From NCBI GenBank assembly GCA_034008185.1, contig CM067095.1, forward strand, positions 4,262,610-4,326,609: a stretch of 64,000 nucleotides of DNA. Direction: 5' to 3'. The stretch comes from Gorsachius magnificus (Eukaryota; Chordata; Aves; Pelecaniformes; Ardeidae). Numbering within the stretch: the stretch's first letter is position 1; each line of letters opens with the position of its first letter. Made by a program: the position numbers and the translations under genes. This document shows, piece by piece, positions 1 through 14,983 of the stretch. Under the pieces are notes generated by a model. It made no database searches. It worked only from the letters and a program-made list of their open reading frames with translations, and had not been told where the DNA came from.

Positions 1-494
1 TGAAGGGAGACCAGTAGGCCATTTAAGCAGTATCTTGACCTCTATAATGTCAAAAGCAGGTGCTAGGGAAGAGTATAGGAACAAAGCAGTTGCATATGAT
101 GATTCCTTCCACGTACAAACACAAGTACTCTCCCAGTCGTCGTACTCAAGGACATCCTGAACCAGGTGTGGTTTCTGTGTACTTGGTAACTGTTAGTAGT
201 TATCTGTGAACCTGGATAACTTCCTCCTGAATCCTTGTAAAATTATAGCCTGTGCAATATTCTGTAGTGTAGATCTGCGACCTAGCTAGATGTTGTATGA
301 AAAACTACAACTTCTTAATATTTTTTTCAACTTGCCAATTGCTAGCTTATTCGATGCTCTGTAGTCCCTACCCTTCTGTGTGCTCATAGTTTTGTGAACC
401 TTTTTTATATTCCCCACAGTCATCTCTTGCCAGTCTGAAGAATAGCAGCCTAATTTTTCCTTTTACAGGAGCTGTTCTGTATCTTGATTATTGT
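1..494. other. intergenic DNA, left edge
   Basis: AT-rich unique-looking sequence. No open frame with a recognisable protein and no convincing exon flanked by splice signals was seen on either strand. By synteny with human 22q11, the 3' end of CDC45 might be expected somewhere to the left, but no CDC45 coding exon is visible here. Confidence 0.5.
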
Positions 495-800
495 TGTTGC
501 CCTTCTCTAAATCATTTTCAGACAGGAGAGAACAAAAACTGCACACAGTATTCAAGGTGAGGGTGCACAAGCCTATGCAACAGTATAATAGTGTTGACTG
601 TTCTCTATCCCTCTGTTTAATAATTCTTAACACGCACTTTGCCCTTGTGACAGCTACTGTGCACTGATCTGATGATTTAATCAATCTAGCTGGTGTAACA
701 CCAATATCTCAGTCATGACTGTTAATGGTCCAAATTATCATCCTTTTTTTGCCATATGCATCACTTGACACTCATCAATGTCTGCTAGTTGTTATTTTTT
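495..800. repeat. ancient degraded interspersed repeat (CR1/L3-like, tentative)
   Basis: The stretch contains a phrase that recurs in old interspersed repeats of turtles, crocodilians and birds: 'actgcacacagtattcaagg' at about 539-558, followed by the usual order of words ('ctctatccctctgttt', then a cactttgccc-like word, then 'gcactgatctgatg'). I recognise it from memory of such families and not from a search. It is heavily diverged, has no target-site duplication I can see, and has no open reading frame. Family and orientation are uncertain. Confidence 0.4.
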
Positions 801-3800
801 CAAGTCAAAGCAAAAGCACAAATAGTCTGCTGCACTAAAAAGCTGGTAGTAAGGAAAAATATGAGAGAAAAAAAAAAATCCAGACCCTCCATCATTGAAT
901 GATGTGTAAGTGGATGGAAAGAGTAAATTCTGATCACCTGGTGATAGAAGATGGCAAAAAACAGTGAAAGAGCTTAATGGTAAAATAAAAACGAATAAAC
1001 CCTGTTTGCAAGTTCAGAACTAAAATTTTTTGGGAAAATTATTGTTTATATTTTCTTTGTTCTTGTTAATGGAAGTAAAAACCTCTACAATAATTTCTAA
1101 GCAGATTCTTTTGCAAATATTCATTATTTTTATTTGCTCTTGTAAAATTGTTATAAGGGACAGAAAATATTCCTGGGTTGAATATTTGGAGATATTAGTG
1201 GGTTTTGCCTTGATCTAGAGGACTGTGTATGCCTGTCCTCAGACTGTCTTCTATGCTTTGGTACTTAGATGAAAATATAGTTGATACTACAACACTATGG
1301 GCTCTAGTTCATGAACCATATAAAATTTAGCTACAGTATCTGCTATTTCTTCCCACTATTCACCCTGACTACTCTCTCAGAGCCTACTGCTTTTATGGCA
1401 GAAGCAGTAAATCAGAGATATTTCATAGTCTGATGTTTTTATCTATCTGCTCTATCATCAATTTGAGTTTATGTTAGTAGATAGCAATCATCACTTTTAA
1501 ACCTGAGAGGGTCTGGGAGAGACACTGCAGTCTTCAAATTCTGAATGGCTTGTGGGAGAGCTGTCATTTGGTTAGTAAATTCCAATATACTCTAGAGAGA
1601 GTGTAGGCAGCTGCCTTCCTGGCAAGTGGGATTCAACAGGACCAGGACTGTAGGTAGAGAAGACCTGGGAAGCGTAACATAAATGCTGGAAAGCTTGAGT
1701 TTGTACATTGCATTCTGTCACTTGTTTTGGAAGCAAAAGATAGTAAAATACGGTGAGGTTTAATCTTCCTTGTTTTCTGAAATTTTCCAATCAAAAATGC
1801 TATTACAAAGGTATGTATTTCTTCCTTCTACAGTCATGAGGTTTCCTATAGAAAGAAGTAAGTAAGTGATGGAGGGGGGGAAGCACCTTAGAATTGTCCT
1901 ATTTAGAATCTGTGATCTCAATGTCTTAGACTACAAAGGGAGAACTAATTCTGAGGTGTTTCAGAATGTCTTTCATGTTTCGGTTTCGCTTTTTCTGCTC
2001 CCATTTTTAGGACAGCATTTCCAGTCCTCAGTTGTCCATAAATAAAAGAGAAATAAAATGTACTACTTTCTAGGAGAGATCACTAATCACTAGTCTGGAG
2101 TACCCTAGTTTTAAGGTTTGGAAAAGGGAACTATTAAAATTGGTTTCATTTGTAGAGGAGTTCTTTCAAGATGGCTTTGTTGAGTTGAGTTGGCTACTCA
2201 GGGTATGCTAACTTGCAAAGATGGGAGAAATACAAAACAGTATTTATAAAAAGGGAAGTGGAGTAATCAATAGTAGTGGTGGTAATAATAGTAATAACTG
2301 AGTAAGAAACAAAACATAAAACCCTCAGGACTGTTCTCAGGACAGTAAACAAGATGACCATTTGATCACTCATTTTATATGTACATCTGTCAGTTACAAG
2401 GGTTTTGATTCCCTCAGAGAAGGAATATTCTTGAAAACATTCCTCTGAAATTTGTGAGTAAGCCTGGCTTGTCAGATGGGAAGAAAGCAGTGAAGTGTTT
2501 GTTTCTTCAAATGGAAAAATTGAAGTCCCTCTTGGCTCTTGTGTACCATTGTTGGCTTCAAGGTGGTACTGAAAGTTCCCTTTGGATCAGATTCAAGGAC
2601 TAAGGAAAAAATGCTGCCCAGGGTGGAGCTGTAAGCACAGTGCCACCTTTATGCACAAACATTTGGGTTATAAACACTTTCTTAGCAGGAAACATTACAA
2701 AACATTCACTAGGGAAAGAAAATTATTTGAGCTTTTATTTCAGAGTGGACTCCCATTCTTTTCAAGCCTTTGAGGTTTTATTTTTGTCATTCAGAAGGTG
2801 GCAGAATTAGAGAAGCAAGATGAAGGTCAAACATATTCAAAGTAGGCAAGAGATATTTTATTCAATTGTATGCAACTTCATGACAGCTCTGGGTCTGAGA
2901 GAGAGCAGAGAATGTCGGTTTCCCAGTCACCGGTGTTGTGTGACAGAGTAATTTTTATTTCTTCTTCCTCCTCAATGCAGTTGGGTCTGCTGAATAGCAG
3001 TCTTGGCACTTGCCTCTTCCACTTGCTACCTGTTACTGAATCATATATCTGGGCAATATATTAAGATCTCAATAATGAGGGATGAAGATAAAGAGTTGTC
3101 AAGTAATTTGATATCACAAACAAGCTTTTAAGCAGAATCACCGCTGCGTGCTATTCTCAATGAGCTGAAGGCTCAAAAGACATCCTTAAATCGGAATTAA
3201 AGTCAATGCAGAGAGATTCCATATAGGAATTTGTGGACAAGCCTCATAAACTAAACTAAGGTAAAACATATATACAAGCCATATCGGAATGTAGTTCCTT
3301 CCAGTGCCAGATCTGGGTTTAATTGATTAAGAGATCTGGGAGTTTTGTATTCCCCTGTTGGACAACATTCCTCTCTGAAGTCTTTGCCACTTAAGAACTG
3401 TAGATGATTTCTCTAGATAATCCTTCGTGTTAACTAGGTTACCTGTGCTAGATAAGTACTGTGATATTCAGAGTCCTTTGTTTTCTTTTCAAAACCAGTT
3501 TTAGTTGAGCTGATACCTTCCTGGTCCTTCCAAAAAGGTAATGCTCCCATACAAAAAGAGGTGCTGTCTTTTTAACTGAACAAAGCACTTGGAGTCACCT
3601 TTTCTCATTGGTATGGCTTGTCTGTTTTTTCAGTCCCTGTGGTGTTGGTGTCTTTTTCCACTGTTTAGCTCAGTGGAATTTACTTTCATTTAATCATTCA
3701 TTTGCAGCATGTCAGTGGAAAATCGGAGGCACCTGCCATTGAATTGGAAAGAATTCACAGGGGCATTCAGCTCTTGGTATGTTTTTATTTGCTGAAAGAA

Positions 3801-6800
3801 GTCACCAAGGGGCTTCTGAAATAAGTATGCCCTTAAAAATTATCTCCTGTCTGATCTGAAAGTCTTAGCTGGATCAGTAGCCTGTAAGGAGCGGGCAGGT
3901 AAAATGGTGTTTTCTTTAAACACTGTGGCAGTCACTGCAGTAATTCAGGACTCGGATAACAGGACTGTATAATAGCATGTCAGGTTCTTACGCTGTCGTA
4001 TGGCAACTGTTTGCTGTTAGCAATCTTCCTGAATATTTGAAGCTGTACCTCATTTTAAGGGTATTGTTGTGTTCCTAAATATTTGTATATTATGTTACAC
4101 ATAGCGTTGCAGAAATGGAAGGAAAAATTACTTTTGGGTCCAAATAAGTTCTTTTTCAAATTGATACAGACTAGAATAAATGGGGTTGGAGAGAGGGGGA
4201 TGACTACCTTCTGTGGCTTGGGAAAATCGCCTTTTAGGTGAGTGAGGTTGTTAAAATAAAGCATTTCAAGAGAGTGGGGAATAAACAGGACTTTACATTT
4301 AAAGAAATAAAAATCTTGCTCTAGTCATTTCTCTAAGACACTTGCTCTGTATTTTTAAAACACTGCGTAAGTAGGTCTAAGCAGAACTGAGTATTTTTAA
4401 TATTAGGAGGTAGCAATTTATCTTCTGTTTTCCTACTTTATGGACATTTTCAATTATTTTGCTTCAAAGGATGATGGTGAGAAACCATTGATGCTTTTAC
4501 GATACTGGTGTTTTGTACCTGCTGTTATCGGCAATACATCACCCGCAAAGAGGCCACAGGACTAGAGCTAGGGTAGCTTGCAGATTAAAGGTCTAAAGAG
4601 ATGGTGAAGAATCTTTTTAAAAGTATAGAATTCTTAATCTTTGCAAGGACCTGTGGTTTGTGCTCACGAAACAGATTTTGTGAACAGTAGTATGCACTGG
4701 GGTTGAACATGCTCTAGGTCTGAGGTGACCTCCTTGGCCCCCTGCTATGTTCCTTTCCTCAGACACATGCGCTGACCAAAACTGCCCTGTTGTACAGAGT
4801 GACAATCATCTTTAAAAAAAAAAAAAAAGAGCAATATCATTTTTTACCTGAGGCTGCCATGTTTCCTTCTGGAAAGTCTGTTTTAACTGGAAGTGGCCTT
4901 GTTACATTATACAGAAGTGGTTTAAAAAAAAAGAGGGGGGGGAATGTTCCAGTGGTAACTGTCCAGTTTGAAGAAACTCAAAAGAGCATTTGGCTACTTC
5001 CAGCTAGTCACTCTTTGTGGGGTGGACTACATCTTGGGAAGTTTTGTTTACAAGATCTCAAATTTGAAAAATTGTTGTCCTAGAGTCTCACAATGCAAGC
5101 CTGTTCTCCAGGCTATTCAGGGTGTCCTGCAAATCTTAGAGCACTTAGAAAAATTCATAAATGAATGGAAACAAGATCTTGACGTTAACAGTTGTAGAAC
5201 TTGAGCAGCAATACAATTCTGCAACTCAACACTTTAGGTGAGAACTGTGGTGTTTTACGGCATGCAATTTGGTATGTGCCATTCTCCGCTGTCTCAGAAC
5301 AATTGCCTCCTAAGCAGATCCGGAGGTTGTTTAGTGCGTTTACACTGCTCATGTTTGACTGCCTCAATTAGATGGTCATTGCTTTACTAGGTTACATCAA
5401 TATCCGTGTTTAATTTTATTTATAATTGAGGATTAGTAACTATCTAGTACTAGACCAGTTCAGCACTTAATACTAACAGTGGTATTTGCTTAGGAAGTTT
5501 AAGACTTTAAAGGCAATATCCGTCATTTCTAGCTTTACTTTCTCACTTGCCAAAATCTTGATGGCTGAAAAGATTTCCTTCTTATAAAAATACAATCCAG
5601 CAGGTGGTTCTTTATTTATACATGTTGTCAGTAAAATCCATTACTGTTTAGGGTTAATGGTACTCTGTGAGTGTATGCTATCAGAACAGCACCATTTCTG
5701 GACTGTGTAAAAGTTACATTTTGAAAAATTAAGCACAGTCATTTAAAGACCTATATGCACATATTGTAAAGCACTAGTGGAATTTCCCAGACGTGTCTGT
5801 TCTAGGGAGGGAAATAGTGTCCAGCTAAAACAGTCTGAGGAAGAGAAAAGCCAAACCACTCTGTAGTTTTCTTCTGTCTGCCTGTTCTCTCTCCCTGTGA
5901 GATTTTTTTACCTACACGTTATCAGTCTCTAACGTTAAGCTAAACTGCCTCCCACCCTCCCAGGGTCTGAATGTCCCTCAAGTGTTTAGGTTTCTTTATC
6001 CTGTTATTTGGCTGTAGTTTGTTCACACCCACAAAACCAGCATTTGCTCATGCATGGGTATTGGTATATGGTTACCTGCTTTGCAAATCCAGTGTGTGCT
6101 GCTTCATGAACATGAAGAAGGGGAAGAGTATTGTTGTTTCAGCTGGTTCCGCTTGCAATGTAGCCATGTAAGTAGATTAGCGGCTATCAGTGTTAAGGTC
6201 GGAGTAGTTAGAACAATAACTTAATGAACATATCCTCTATATGAGACTTTTTCCTTGCTAAAGCTACTGAATTCTGACTCAGTCTTGCTGGCTCCTGTTG
6301 TAGAATATCCCCTCAACACACCCTGAGCATAGCACGCTCTGTCAAAGGGAAGCTTTCCAACTGTTGCATGCAAAACTGAGAAGGGGACCTGAAAAAGACT
6401 GAAAATGACAGGGTGAAGTACAAAAATAGAAAATAAAGAACTAACAGGAAAAGAGAGACTGAGTAACAATAGAGGGTGAGCAGTAAATCCGGTTTGCCTT
6501 TCTAGCTCAGGAAGGTGTCTTGGAATCTGTATTTCAGGGCACCCACTGGGTGGTCACCAGAGCTCTTTTGAGTGTGTGAAATGAAATGGAAAACAATAGC
6601 TCAGCAGCAATTGCTTTTTTTCCTCTGATGAGGTGTTCCTTGAATTGCCAGCACGACTCCTGCTTGATTTAGCAGTGAATACAGCCAGGCATTTCCTGAA
6701 ACGACAGCGCTACATGGTGCTATTAGAAATGGTAAGTGAAAGGTTCTGTTGTGAATAACGAAGGAAAGGGAATAGGATATGGGAGTGTGTCCCACTAAAC

Positions 6801-9800
6801 TGTCTGTGCAACAAAAGGGGGAATGAAATGTAGCACAGCTGCGCAGGGGCCATCCACCCAGTCTGAAAATCTTCATCATTCTGCACAAATGGATAGGAGC
6901 CAAAAAGATCTTTTTGGAAGAGATGTTACTTTTTGGCATGGTCAGAAGCTGATGCCAGCATTGTTTGTCATCACAATTTGTCTTTTTTTCTCCTCATGTT
7001 ATCTAATAAACTCTCAGCTCTATGCTTCTTCATGGAGACTTTTTGCCAGTAAATGCAGATATTGTTTGTGTTCTTGGCCAAAGTCCCATTCTGACTAGTC
7101 TCCACGTACATATGTATTTGCTTACTCATCTGTTCCACTATCTCCAAATAACCAATAAATGTTTCCTTTTTAGAAAGGGTATCTTGTCTCAACCTTTCAA
7201 AGATAGCAATACTGTACATGGCTCCAAGAGTACTACATTGGCTTGGCAGAAACTACTTAAGAATCGCTCCTCCTCCTCCTCCCTGATTACAGCCCTTAGG
7301 AAAAAAATGTGATGACCCCTCATTTTTTTGTTATTCAGCACATTTTTGTGGTCTTTTATTTCATTAACCTCAAACTGTTTACTTCTTCCTTGCCTCACTT
7401 TCTCCCTTCAGCAGGGTGCACGTTAGAGAGCGTGCCTCTGATTCAAATGGACAGGGAGACCCAAATGGACATTACTGTGACAGATCAATGAGTTATTAGG
7501 TGAGCAGTATCAAGTCTCATCAGATGCAATCTATATTTAGTAACTTGTGCTGGTTTTTATCCAGTGTTCAATCACTTATATTAATTCTGTCCTTTTGGTT
7601 TATAGAACAAAAAACTTGTACATTGCTGAGCTTGGTCTTAGAGCCCTCTAGCTGTCCAGGACACTCATCACCTTGTGCATACAGGTGTTATGTATGCTAT
7701 TTTCTAACCTATTTGTTAAAAAAAACCCCACCTTCCTATTTTACCTTCAACTTGGGGAATTCTAGGCTTTCTGAAACAGATTAATTTTAGTTCCACATTT
7801 TAAGTTAATTGAGCTCTTTAGTTTTTCCTTCTGCCCTGTATATGTTCATTTCTGTTTCCAGACTCTCATTTCTGTTGACCATTTGTCAGTGTACGATGTC
7901 TGTATTTTCACTGACACCTCAGGGGAAGGTTTCACTCAGTTTGGTGCCTACAGCGAGGTGCTGTCTTATCCCATTGCTCATTATAAAGCACTTTCATAAT
8001 GTCTTTCCTTTTTATTCATCTGAGTAAAGACCCTTCTGTTTGATTCAGACTCATTTGCAAGGTCAAAAAGTGAAGTTTCACAGCAGTTTAAATGCTCCTG
8101 CATCCTGCTTGCCAACGTCACTGTGTGGAGTAGCAAGATGGTGGCTGGACAAAGCTTATTTTTCTGCTGGGTTTGTTCTCAGCAAGCTCAGTCTCCTTAA
8201 CCAGTCCTCTCCTCACACATATGCCAGTGCAAGGGAGGGGACCGAACCATTTGGCTGATCCATGACTGATCTCTAAAATACCCATTCCATTGTTTTTTAT
8301 CCTTTGTGTGCTTTGCTTACTGTTACGTCTTTTCTAACATGATTGTGCTTCAGCTCTGTCTGAACCTTCTCTGTAGCTTTGTTCATTCTTGTGGTTCTAG
8401 ATTTTTTCAGGGTTGTTGAGGTGCCTGGTCTGCACATGTGTCTGATGTCCCCATCTCCATTCTTTCCTTATAGGAGGGACAAAACACATTATCAGGTCAG
8501 GATATGTCTAGGACATTTTGGTTCAGGAGAAGGATTGCGGTTTGCCTTTTTCCTCATAATAGAACTTCCTGTGTAGCAACAGATACTAAAACTGAAATTG
8601 TCAGTTCCATATTGTGACATGGCTCAGACTTCAGTAATTCTACTGAGGGAAAAAACTTTGTCTTACAGTTTACTGCCTCTTCCCTTTGCTGTGGATTTGT
8701 TTTCTACACACCAGTGGAGCTCAATACTAGCATTGCAATCTACCAAAGAGCCATTTCTGTGAGGCTATGAATACATTTTGCAGACAGCAAGCAAGTAAAA
8801 TCTACAGTCTTGTGCGAGAGGCAGGAGTCAATCATCCCACCAGTGATGATTAGCCTTTAGGACAAATGGCAGTAACTGCTTCAGGGCACAAAATGAGCCC
8901 ATACAGCCATCCAGGTATGAAGTCAGGATTGCTGTACTGAACTGAAAGTGCAGGTTATAAAGAATGTAATCAGCTCTGGAGGAATCTGGGCAGGATGCCA
9001 TGGATAATAGCTTTCCTTTTAGGAGGGACACTATAATGATGATATGGATGTCTTGAATAGATGTGGTCATTAATAACCCCAAACAGACAACATGTCTCCT
9101 TTCCATATTATCCAACCAACAGCATTTTATCCCTACACTCTCTAGTATGATATTGGCTTCTGAGAAAATCCAATACTTATTGTTGCAGAGCAGTTGTTTT
9201 AATAACAGCTTTGTTTAGTTTCTTGCTATACCACCCAATGCAACTAATTCTTTCTCTAAAAGGGTGCGCAACCCACATTGTTACAGTAGACCAAGATTAT
9301 ATTTATGGGGAAACTATTCCCATATATCTGAAAAAGTACTCTTATTAATGTGTCTTACACATTTTTGAACAATAGAAAATCCTCTTCCATGGCACATACT
9401 GCATATAAAAGCTGTGGAAGTTAAGACTTTTCTAAAATTGCCAGGTATAGGGAACACAGACATTCGTGACTGGATAAGACAATAAAATCAGGAGAAAATG
9501 GGAGAGTTGAAAAATAATTTGCAGGTCCAAGAACATAATCGAATTCAGAGTAGACATTCAATTTTTAAAACTTCAGTCTCGCATGTCAACATTTTTAAAT
9601 GTCAACAGTATAACAAAAATAAAGTGGATATAAACAGCGAAATGTATTATGTTGCTTGGATCTTGGCAGTCACCTCCAATGAAATAATAGCAGGAAATCA
9701 TAGAGGAAAAAAAAGGATGAAATCATACTGCAGTCATTTGGTATTCATGTGAGTCTTCTGTGTTGAGATAACACTTGGGTTTATTTGTATTATAGAATGA

Positions 9801-12800
9801 AAGATTGCTGTTATAATTGGAAACTGTTAAAGGTTTTGTAGCTCAGGCTAAAGGTTATCCAGGCTGCTGCAGCAGATATCCTAATTCCAACAAAAGATAT
9901 ACAGTAAGGACAGAACATTATAACTGGAAGGGTAGTCTAAAAATATACATAGAGCAAGAATTCTGCCATGCTAGGCACTTGTTAGAGCTGATAAGAATTG
10001 TGATGGTTGGTTTTTTTTCCCAATCCTTCAAATATGTGAAGCTATATAGAAACTGAATTGTACCTTTTTGAGATTTCACATATGCTCTTGTCAAGGAATG
10101 TCTATTTTTCTTCCCTGAGTGATCTCTTTTGTGCCCGAGCCTAAATTCACTGAAGGTTTAACCTTCTGTGGAAGCGTTCTGATTACAAGTACAGTTAATG
10201 CTAATGAGTTATGTACAGGTCTAACAGAAGGGAATTGATTGAGGTCGGAGTGTGTTTGGGAGTGGGAATAGAGCCCACAGGTACCTACATATGGTTTGAT
10301 TAATTGCTATGGTGCCTGGTATGAGAGGCAGGCATGTCACTCACACCTCTGTCAGCTAACCTGGTTGGTTGAATCTTTAGGAACATATACAGCTGAAATC
10401 CAAAATGCATTTAACATCACAAACAGTTTTTGCTACCAGATTAAAAACATCATTGTAGGATCTGGTTTTGTGCATCTCCTAGCTTTTGGTAAATTTGCAC
10501 ACATGTAACTTACCTCTTTGCAGGACTTAGCCAGCAATGAGTGATGCATAGTGATGTTACAACTGGAGTGGAGTTCACAGCTTGCTCATTGGGTCAGAGT
10601 CACTTTTGAGAGGGTTATCTGTTGTTTGCCTGTAAAAATCAGCTATTTTAAACATTTACTTTTGTTCTCCACTGTAAATAAACATGAATTGGCTTCATCT
10701 CATCTGTTATGTTTGTGTATGCCAGAGCACCTCCCTGTGTCATGCAAACTCTCAGCCTGGCTGGTGCAGCCTGGAGGATCCACCAGAAGGGAATCTCCCT
10801 GGACTTCGAGCTGAGGTGTAGAAAGGAATGCATCCACCACTATTGCTGTACATAATAGCACTGAAGCACTTCAGCCTGTCTAAACTAAGCATATTTTTTT
10901 TTCAAAAAAAATATTAACTTGTGTGAATGACACCTCAGGTGGGCTTCAGGAACATCTTGTACCAGCTGCTGCCAGGGCTTTAGTCAATGTGAATGGCCTT
11001 TGCCATTCAGGATGCTCTGAGGAGGATCAGAGAACAAGATGCAGCTTATTTTATTTTCTACCTGGTTTTCTAGTTGGTGAAAGTCCTTTTGTACTGTTCT
11101 GTACTGGGTGTTGGAGGAGGTCTTCTCTTAATTTGGTCTCCTATATTAACATCATGAGATTGGTGTGCGTTGTTGACAACTCCATTGGTCATGGAGTGAG
11201 GTGTGTTTCTTTTTCTTCCTTTTGTAGATTGAAACCAAAACAGCTAGATAGTAGTTTCAAGGCTCAATCTTCTTTTGCTCTAAGAATATCAGTGCTGTAT
11301 ATATAGTTCCCCATGCTGTATGATCCCATTGCTCTCAAAACAAAAAGCTAAAGCCAGTAGTTCAGTGAACGCATCAGTTAATTATATTCAGGCTGCTTAA
11401 CATCCAAGCTCATTGATATATTTGCTTTCCTAGAGAACTTTTAAACCAGACTCTTACTGATGAGTATTTTCACATTGTAAGTGGTAAAGTTTGTGTGATA
11501 ATGCTCGCCCATTATCCTGAGCTTATTTATGTGGTACTGGTGAGAGTGACTATAGGATCTATCCAGTTCAGGTGTCTGTTGAAATAAGGATGTACAATAC
11601 TGCACGTATTTTACAAACTTGTAAAGGACTACATGAATCTCCCTGTGTGTGCATGTCTGAAACAGGGGCAGAGAGGATGTTTGTGACTGTGCATTGAAGT
11701 AACCAAGAACATAACATCTATAATCAATTGTAACAATTCTTTTGCAGCTTGGGATATGGGATAGGCTTGGCAAACCTTCTGTGTTCCAAGTATCTTGGGG
11801 TGATCCGCAACCCAAACAGTAAGTGCCAGTTTCAGTGAGGCAAAGCTATACCTCAGGGCAATGTAAGAGTGGCTGGGGTGCAGGTGGCATCAAGCATTAT
11901 GAGAAGATTGGCACGAGCCTTAGGCAGATACCTTCAACATAACGCATGTGCTTCCACATTAAGTCCTACTACTCGCTACCTTTCCTTGCCAGGTTTTGGT
12001 TTGAAGCTACATGGTGAGTTTTGGAAGGAGGGGGAAACTCAGTGTTGTAAACAAAATCCCAAAATGCCACAGACAAAGGACTCTGTTAAATTGATTCATG
12101 GCAGAATGTCTCAATCGGTGTTTAAGAAAAAGAAAAGGTGAAGCAAGGCTTGTGTATCCAAGCAACTGTAAAACCTTCACTGTTGCCATGGGAGGTTTTA
12201 TCAGTGACGCAGTGGTTGAAATTGTCCTTTTCTTATAACTGAAGGTTGTGGTAGGAAGAAGAAGGGGTTTTCTAGACAGAGAAGCCTGGTCCTGCAGTGA
12301 ATCTGCAAAGGAGCAGTCTGGAGCAGTCACACACACCCCCAGAGACACACAAAGGTCTGATCAAAATAAGAATGATAGAACTCTGTTACTTCCAAAATAT
12401 AAATGTGAGGCCCCCTTCAGGCTCTGCTTTTGGAATGGTTTATCCTATCGCAATCAGCCCACAGGTAAATCAAATGCAATATTTGACCTGAAAATTCACC
12501 TGCTACCTCCCAATTAATCTCATACAAGCAGAAATATTTGCTGTGTCTTACCAAGCAGACTTACAAAAGCAAATCCTCAAACACGTGTACTTAATGATTT
12601 TCTTTAGCATACAAAACAAAAAAGGGATGCATTGTGGGTATCATCTGATGCTGGATACAGCATTAATTTATTGCTAAATATATGCAGGAATATGGCACTT
12701 ATATGTGGCGTATGGCTTCCGACAGGCAGGATTCTCATTTAGCGTTACAGATGTATGGCTCAGTCTCAGTTTGAGGAAAGTAAGTTTAAGAGACTATTTA

Positions 12801-13900
12801 ACCTGCATTTGTGGTTTGAAAGATGGCCAAGGAAAAAGAACAATTTCCTTGCATAGTATTTGATCAGGGAATAGATTTGTAAATAAAAATCTGGAGTTAC
12901 ATTGGTTTCTCACTCCAAGAGTAAAATGTTTCAGTGTGTTCCAAAGAGCAGATGCCCAACAAACATCTTTGTGCAGGAAAAGGAAATATTTCCTTAAACA
13001 TCCTGCAGCAAATGTGACTGATTGAGCTTCCTTTTCCTTCTGCCTGGTGCATTTCCCTTCTTTGCACAGACAGGATCTAACCAGATTTGCAGGGTATGAA
13101 CTGCAGGTTACTTGCAAGTTCATAACTATGAAATGGTTCGTTTAGCAGGACAAAGGCCAAGCCGGCAGACACCCTTTTTCCAGCTCAGCATGTGCATAGC
13201 AATGGGAGGGTGGCAAGGAGCTTTTGTTAATCTCAATCGAGCTGGCAAGAATGCTGCAAAATGAAGTCTTTTGAAGATGTTTTTTCTTCATTTTTAAAGC
13301 AACAGTTTGTTAGAAAAGCTTGAAAATCTTGCAAAAAAAAAAAAGAAAAATCTGCAAAATATCAGAAGACCTCCCTGGCAGTCATATAACTCAGGCAAAT
13401 TTCCCTACTAGCAATTAGCCTCTGCAGTTTCCTTTAACAGCCATTTTTTTCACAGGTTCTGTTCTGATGCAACTGTGAAAATGTTTTTCCTCCAGCTTGA
13501 ATGCACTTTTAAAAAAAACCTGGGTGGCAGAAAGGATTAGGGTATCAGGTCAGGTTGGGGCTGATCCAAGCTGCGGTGGGATTTTTCTTCCTTTTAGTTT
13601 AAACGTGCAGGAATTGAAAGCTTAAAGAGCTTCATGCTTAGAGCTGTTCTCAAAATAGTTGGGACTCACAGTCCAGTTCCTAATGTGCTCACATCACAAG
13701 ACCAACCACTGCTACTTGCTCTTTTGTTTGAGGCTCCAGTGGAGAGCTGAGATGCTGACTGCTCTGCAAGGGGAAGTTCTCGCCTCCCCGGAGGTGACCC
13801 AGCTCTCCCCCTGAAGGTAGCCCAAGTAAAGGTTGCCCTTTGGGCACCGATGTCACATCCCACCTTCTAGAGCCCAAACAATCCAGTGCCTTTCACAAAA
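801..13900. other. intergenic DNA upstream of the CLDN5 3' end
   Basis: About 13 kb without a supportable gene. Open frames are all shorter than 130 codons, none resembles a known protein domain, and none connects to neighbours through splice signals with conserved coding. It holds short low-complexity tracts: an A run at 4814-4828, a (CCT)n-like patch near 7266 and an A run near 13335. A MEF2-like word (CTAAATATA) lies near 12,675 in a stretch that could be conserved non-coding DNA. Nothing else could be identified by eye. Confidence 0.55.
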
Positions 13901-13936
13901 AATCAGTAGCCCTGTTCAGGGATTGGTTTAGATGTT

Positions 13937-13942
13937 TTTATT
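13937..13942 (-). terminator. CLDN5: candidate poly(A) signal for CLDN5 (distal)
   Basis: Read on the minus strand this is AATAAA. A T-rich then G/T element (ttttttgtg on the minus strand) lies about 30-45 nt further downstream, near 13,893-13,905, as expected for a cleavage site near 13,915. Use of this site would give a 3'UTR of about 3.1 kb. Confidence 0.35.
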
Positions 13943-14977
13943 TTTATGTGAAATCATAAATACAAAATAAAAATAGTAAACAAGTGCTATAGATTTCTCT
14001 CTTCATTGGGATGAGGTTCAGGCCTGATGTGAAGCACTTCCAAGCCTTCAAGTTCAGGACTAGGTCTTCTCTCTTGGAAAACAAAACGCAGCAAAAACCA
14101 ACTTAAGACTTTCACCCTGAAGCCAGTGACATCAGTAACAGCGTTTTCTCGGGCTATTTTTTAAAGCACAGCAACAAGTAAGTATACTGAAGGGTAAGAT
14201 TAAATATAAAAATATTTTTTAAAATGGGCCCCACTTCCTGCTAGTATTGTTGGGCACTGCTCCACTGACCTCAGCAAAACCTTTTTACATCAGCAGTGAG
14301 TTATGTTTTTGGTAGGATGACGCTGTGTTTACTCGTACATACAGAGTTAGTGCTGGCTCCTTCCAAGAGGTCTTGTTGTACAATTGCTTCAGATTTTGGT
14401 TATACGTAGATCCAGCCCTTCCATGATACAAAGCTATCAGGAAGTTTGGCTTGTTAAAAAAATTTCCCTTCTAAAGTGTGGGTTTCCCTCCCTCTCCCCA
14501 GGATGCCACTTTTGATTTGATTTTAAAAGCTAGCAGTGAACTGCCCAGAAAGATTTAATCTTTCGGTTCAAGCCCCAGTTCTGCAGCACTGCTGAAGGCT
14601 CTATGGATACATGCAGGCGTGTCTGTCAGTGGGGCTTGTTCTTCAGTTCTTTAATTTGAGACAAAAGAGACTGAGTTCCAGGATTTGGGCTAGTACCTGT
14701 TGACTCGTTTGCTAGACGTGAGGGCTTAGTGAGGGTGTAGTGCGTCTACGGGCTGGGTCACGCATACGGTTGGACATTATCATTTAAAATAAAAATAAAG
14801 TAACCATGAAACAATAAAGGCACCAAAAACTTCGGTAGATTTCTTGCAAAATACAAGCATTTAAATACATTTACAGTTTACAAGGTTACACTGTTTAAAA
14901 AAAGTCGCAATGATGAAATACAGAATATTTCATTCTTGTACCAAAACTACATATCACATCATAACGATATTATAGCT

Positions 14978-14983
14978 TTTATT
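14978..14983 (-). terminator. CLDN5: candidate poly(A) signal for CLDN5 (proximal)
   Basis: The minus strand reads AATAAA here, in an A/T-rich context about 2.06 kb downstream of the CLDN5 stop codon. It is an alternative to the distal signal at 13937-13942; both could be used. Confidence 0.3.

Noticed and set aside
1..13900. The many short open frames on both strands in the left 14 kb
   Set aside because: Lengths fit chance for this composition. None shows a domain, codon bias, a start context combined with splice signals, or similarity to a protein I know.
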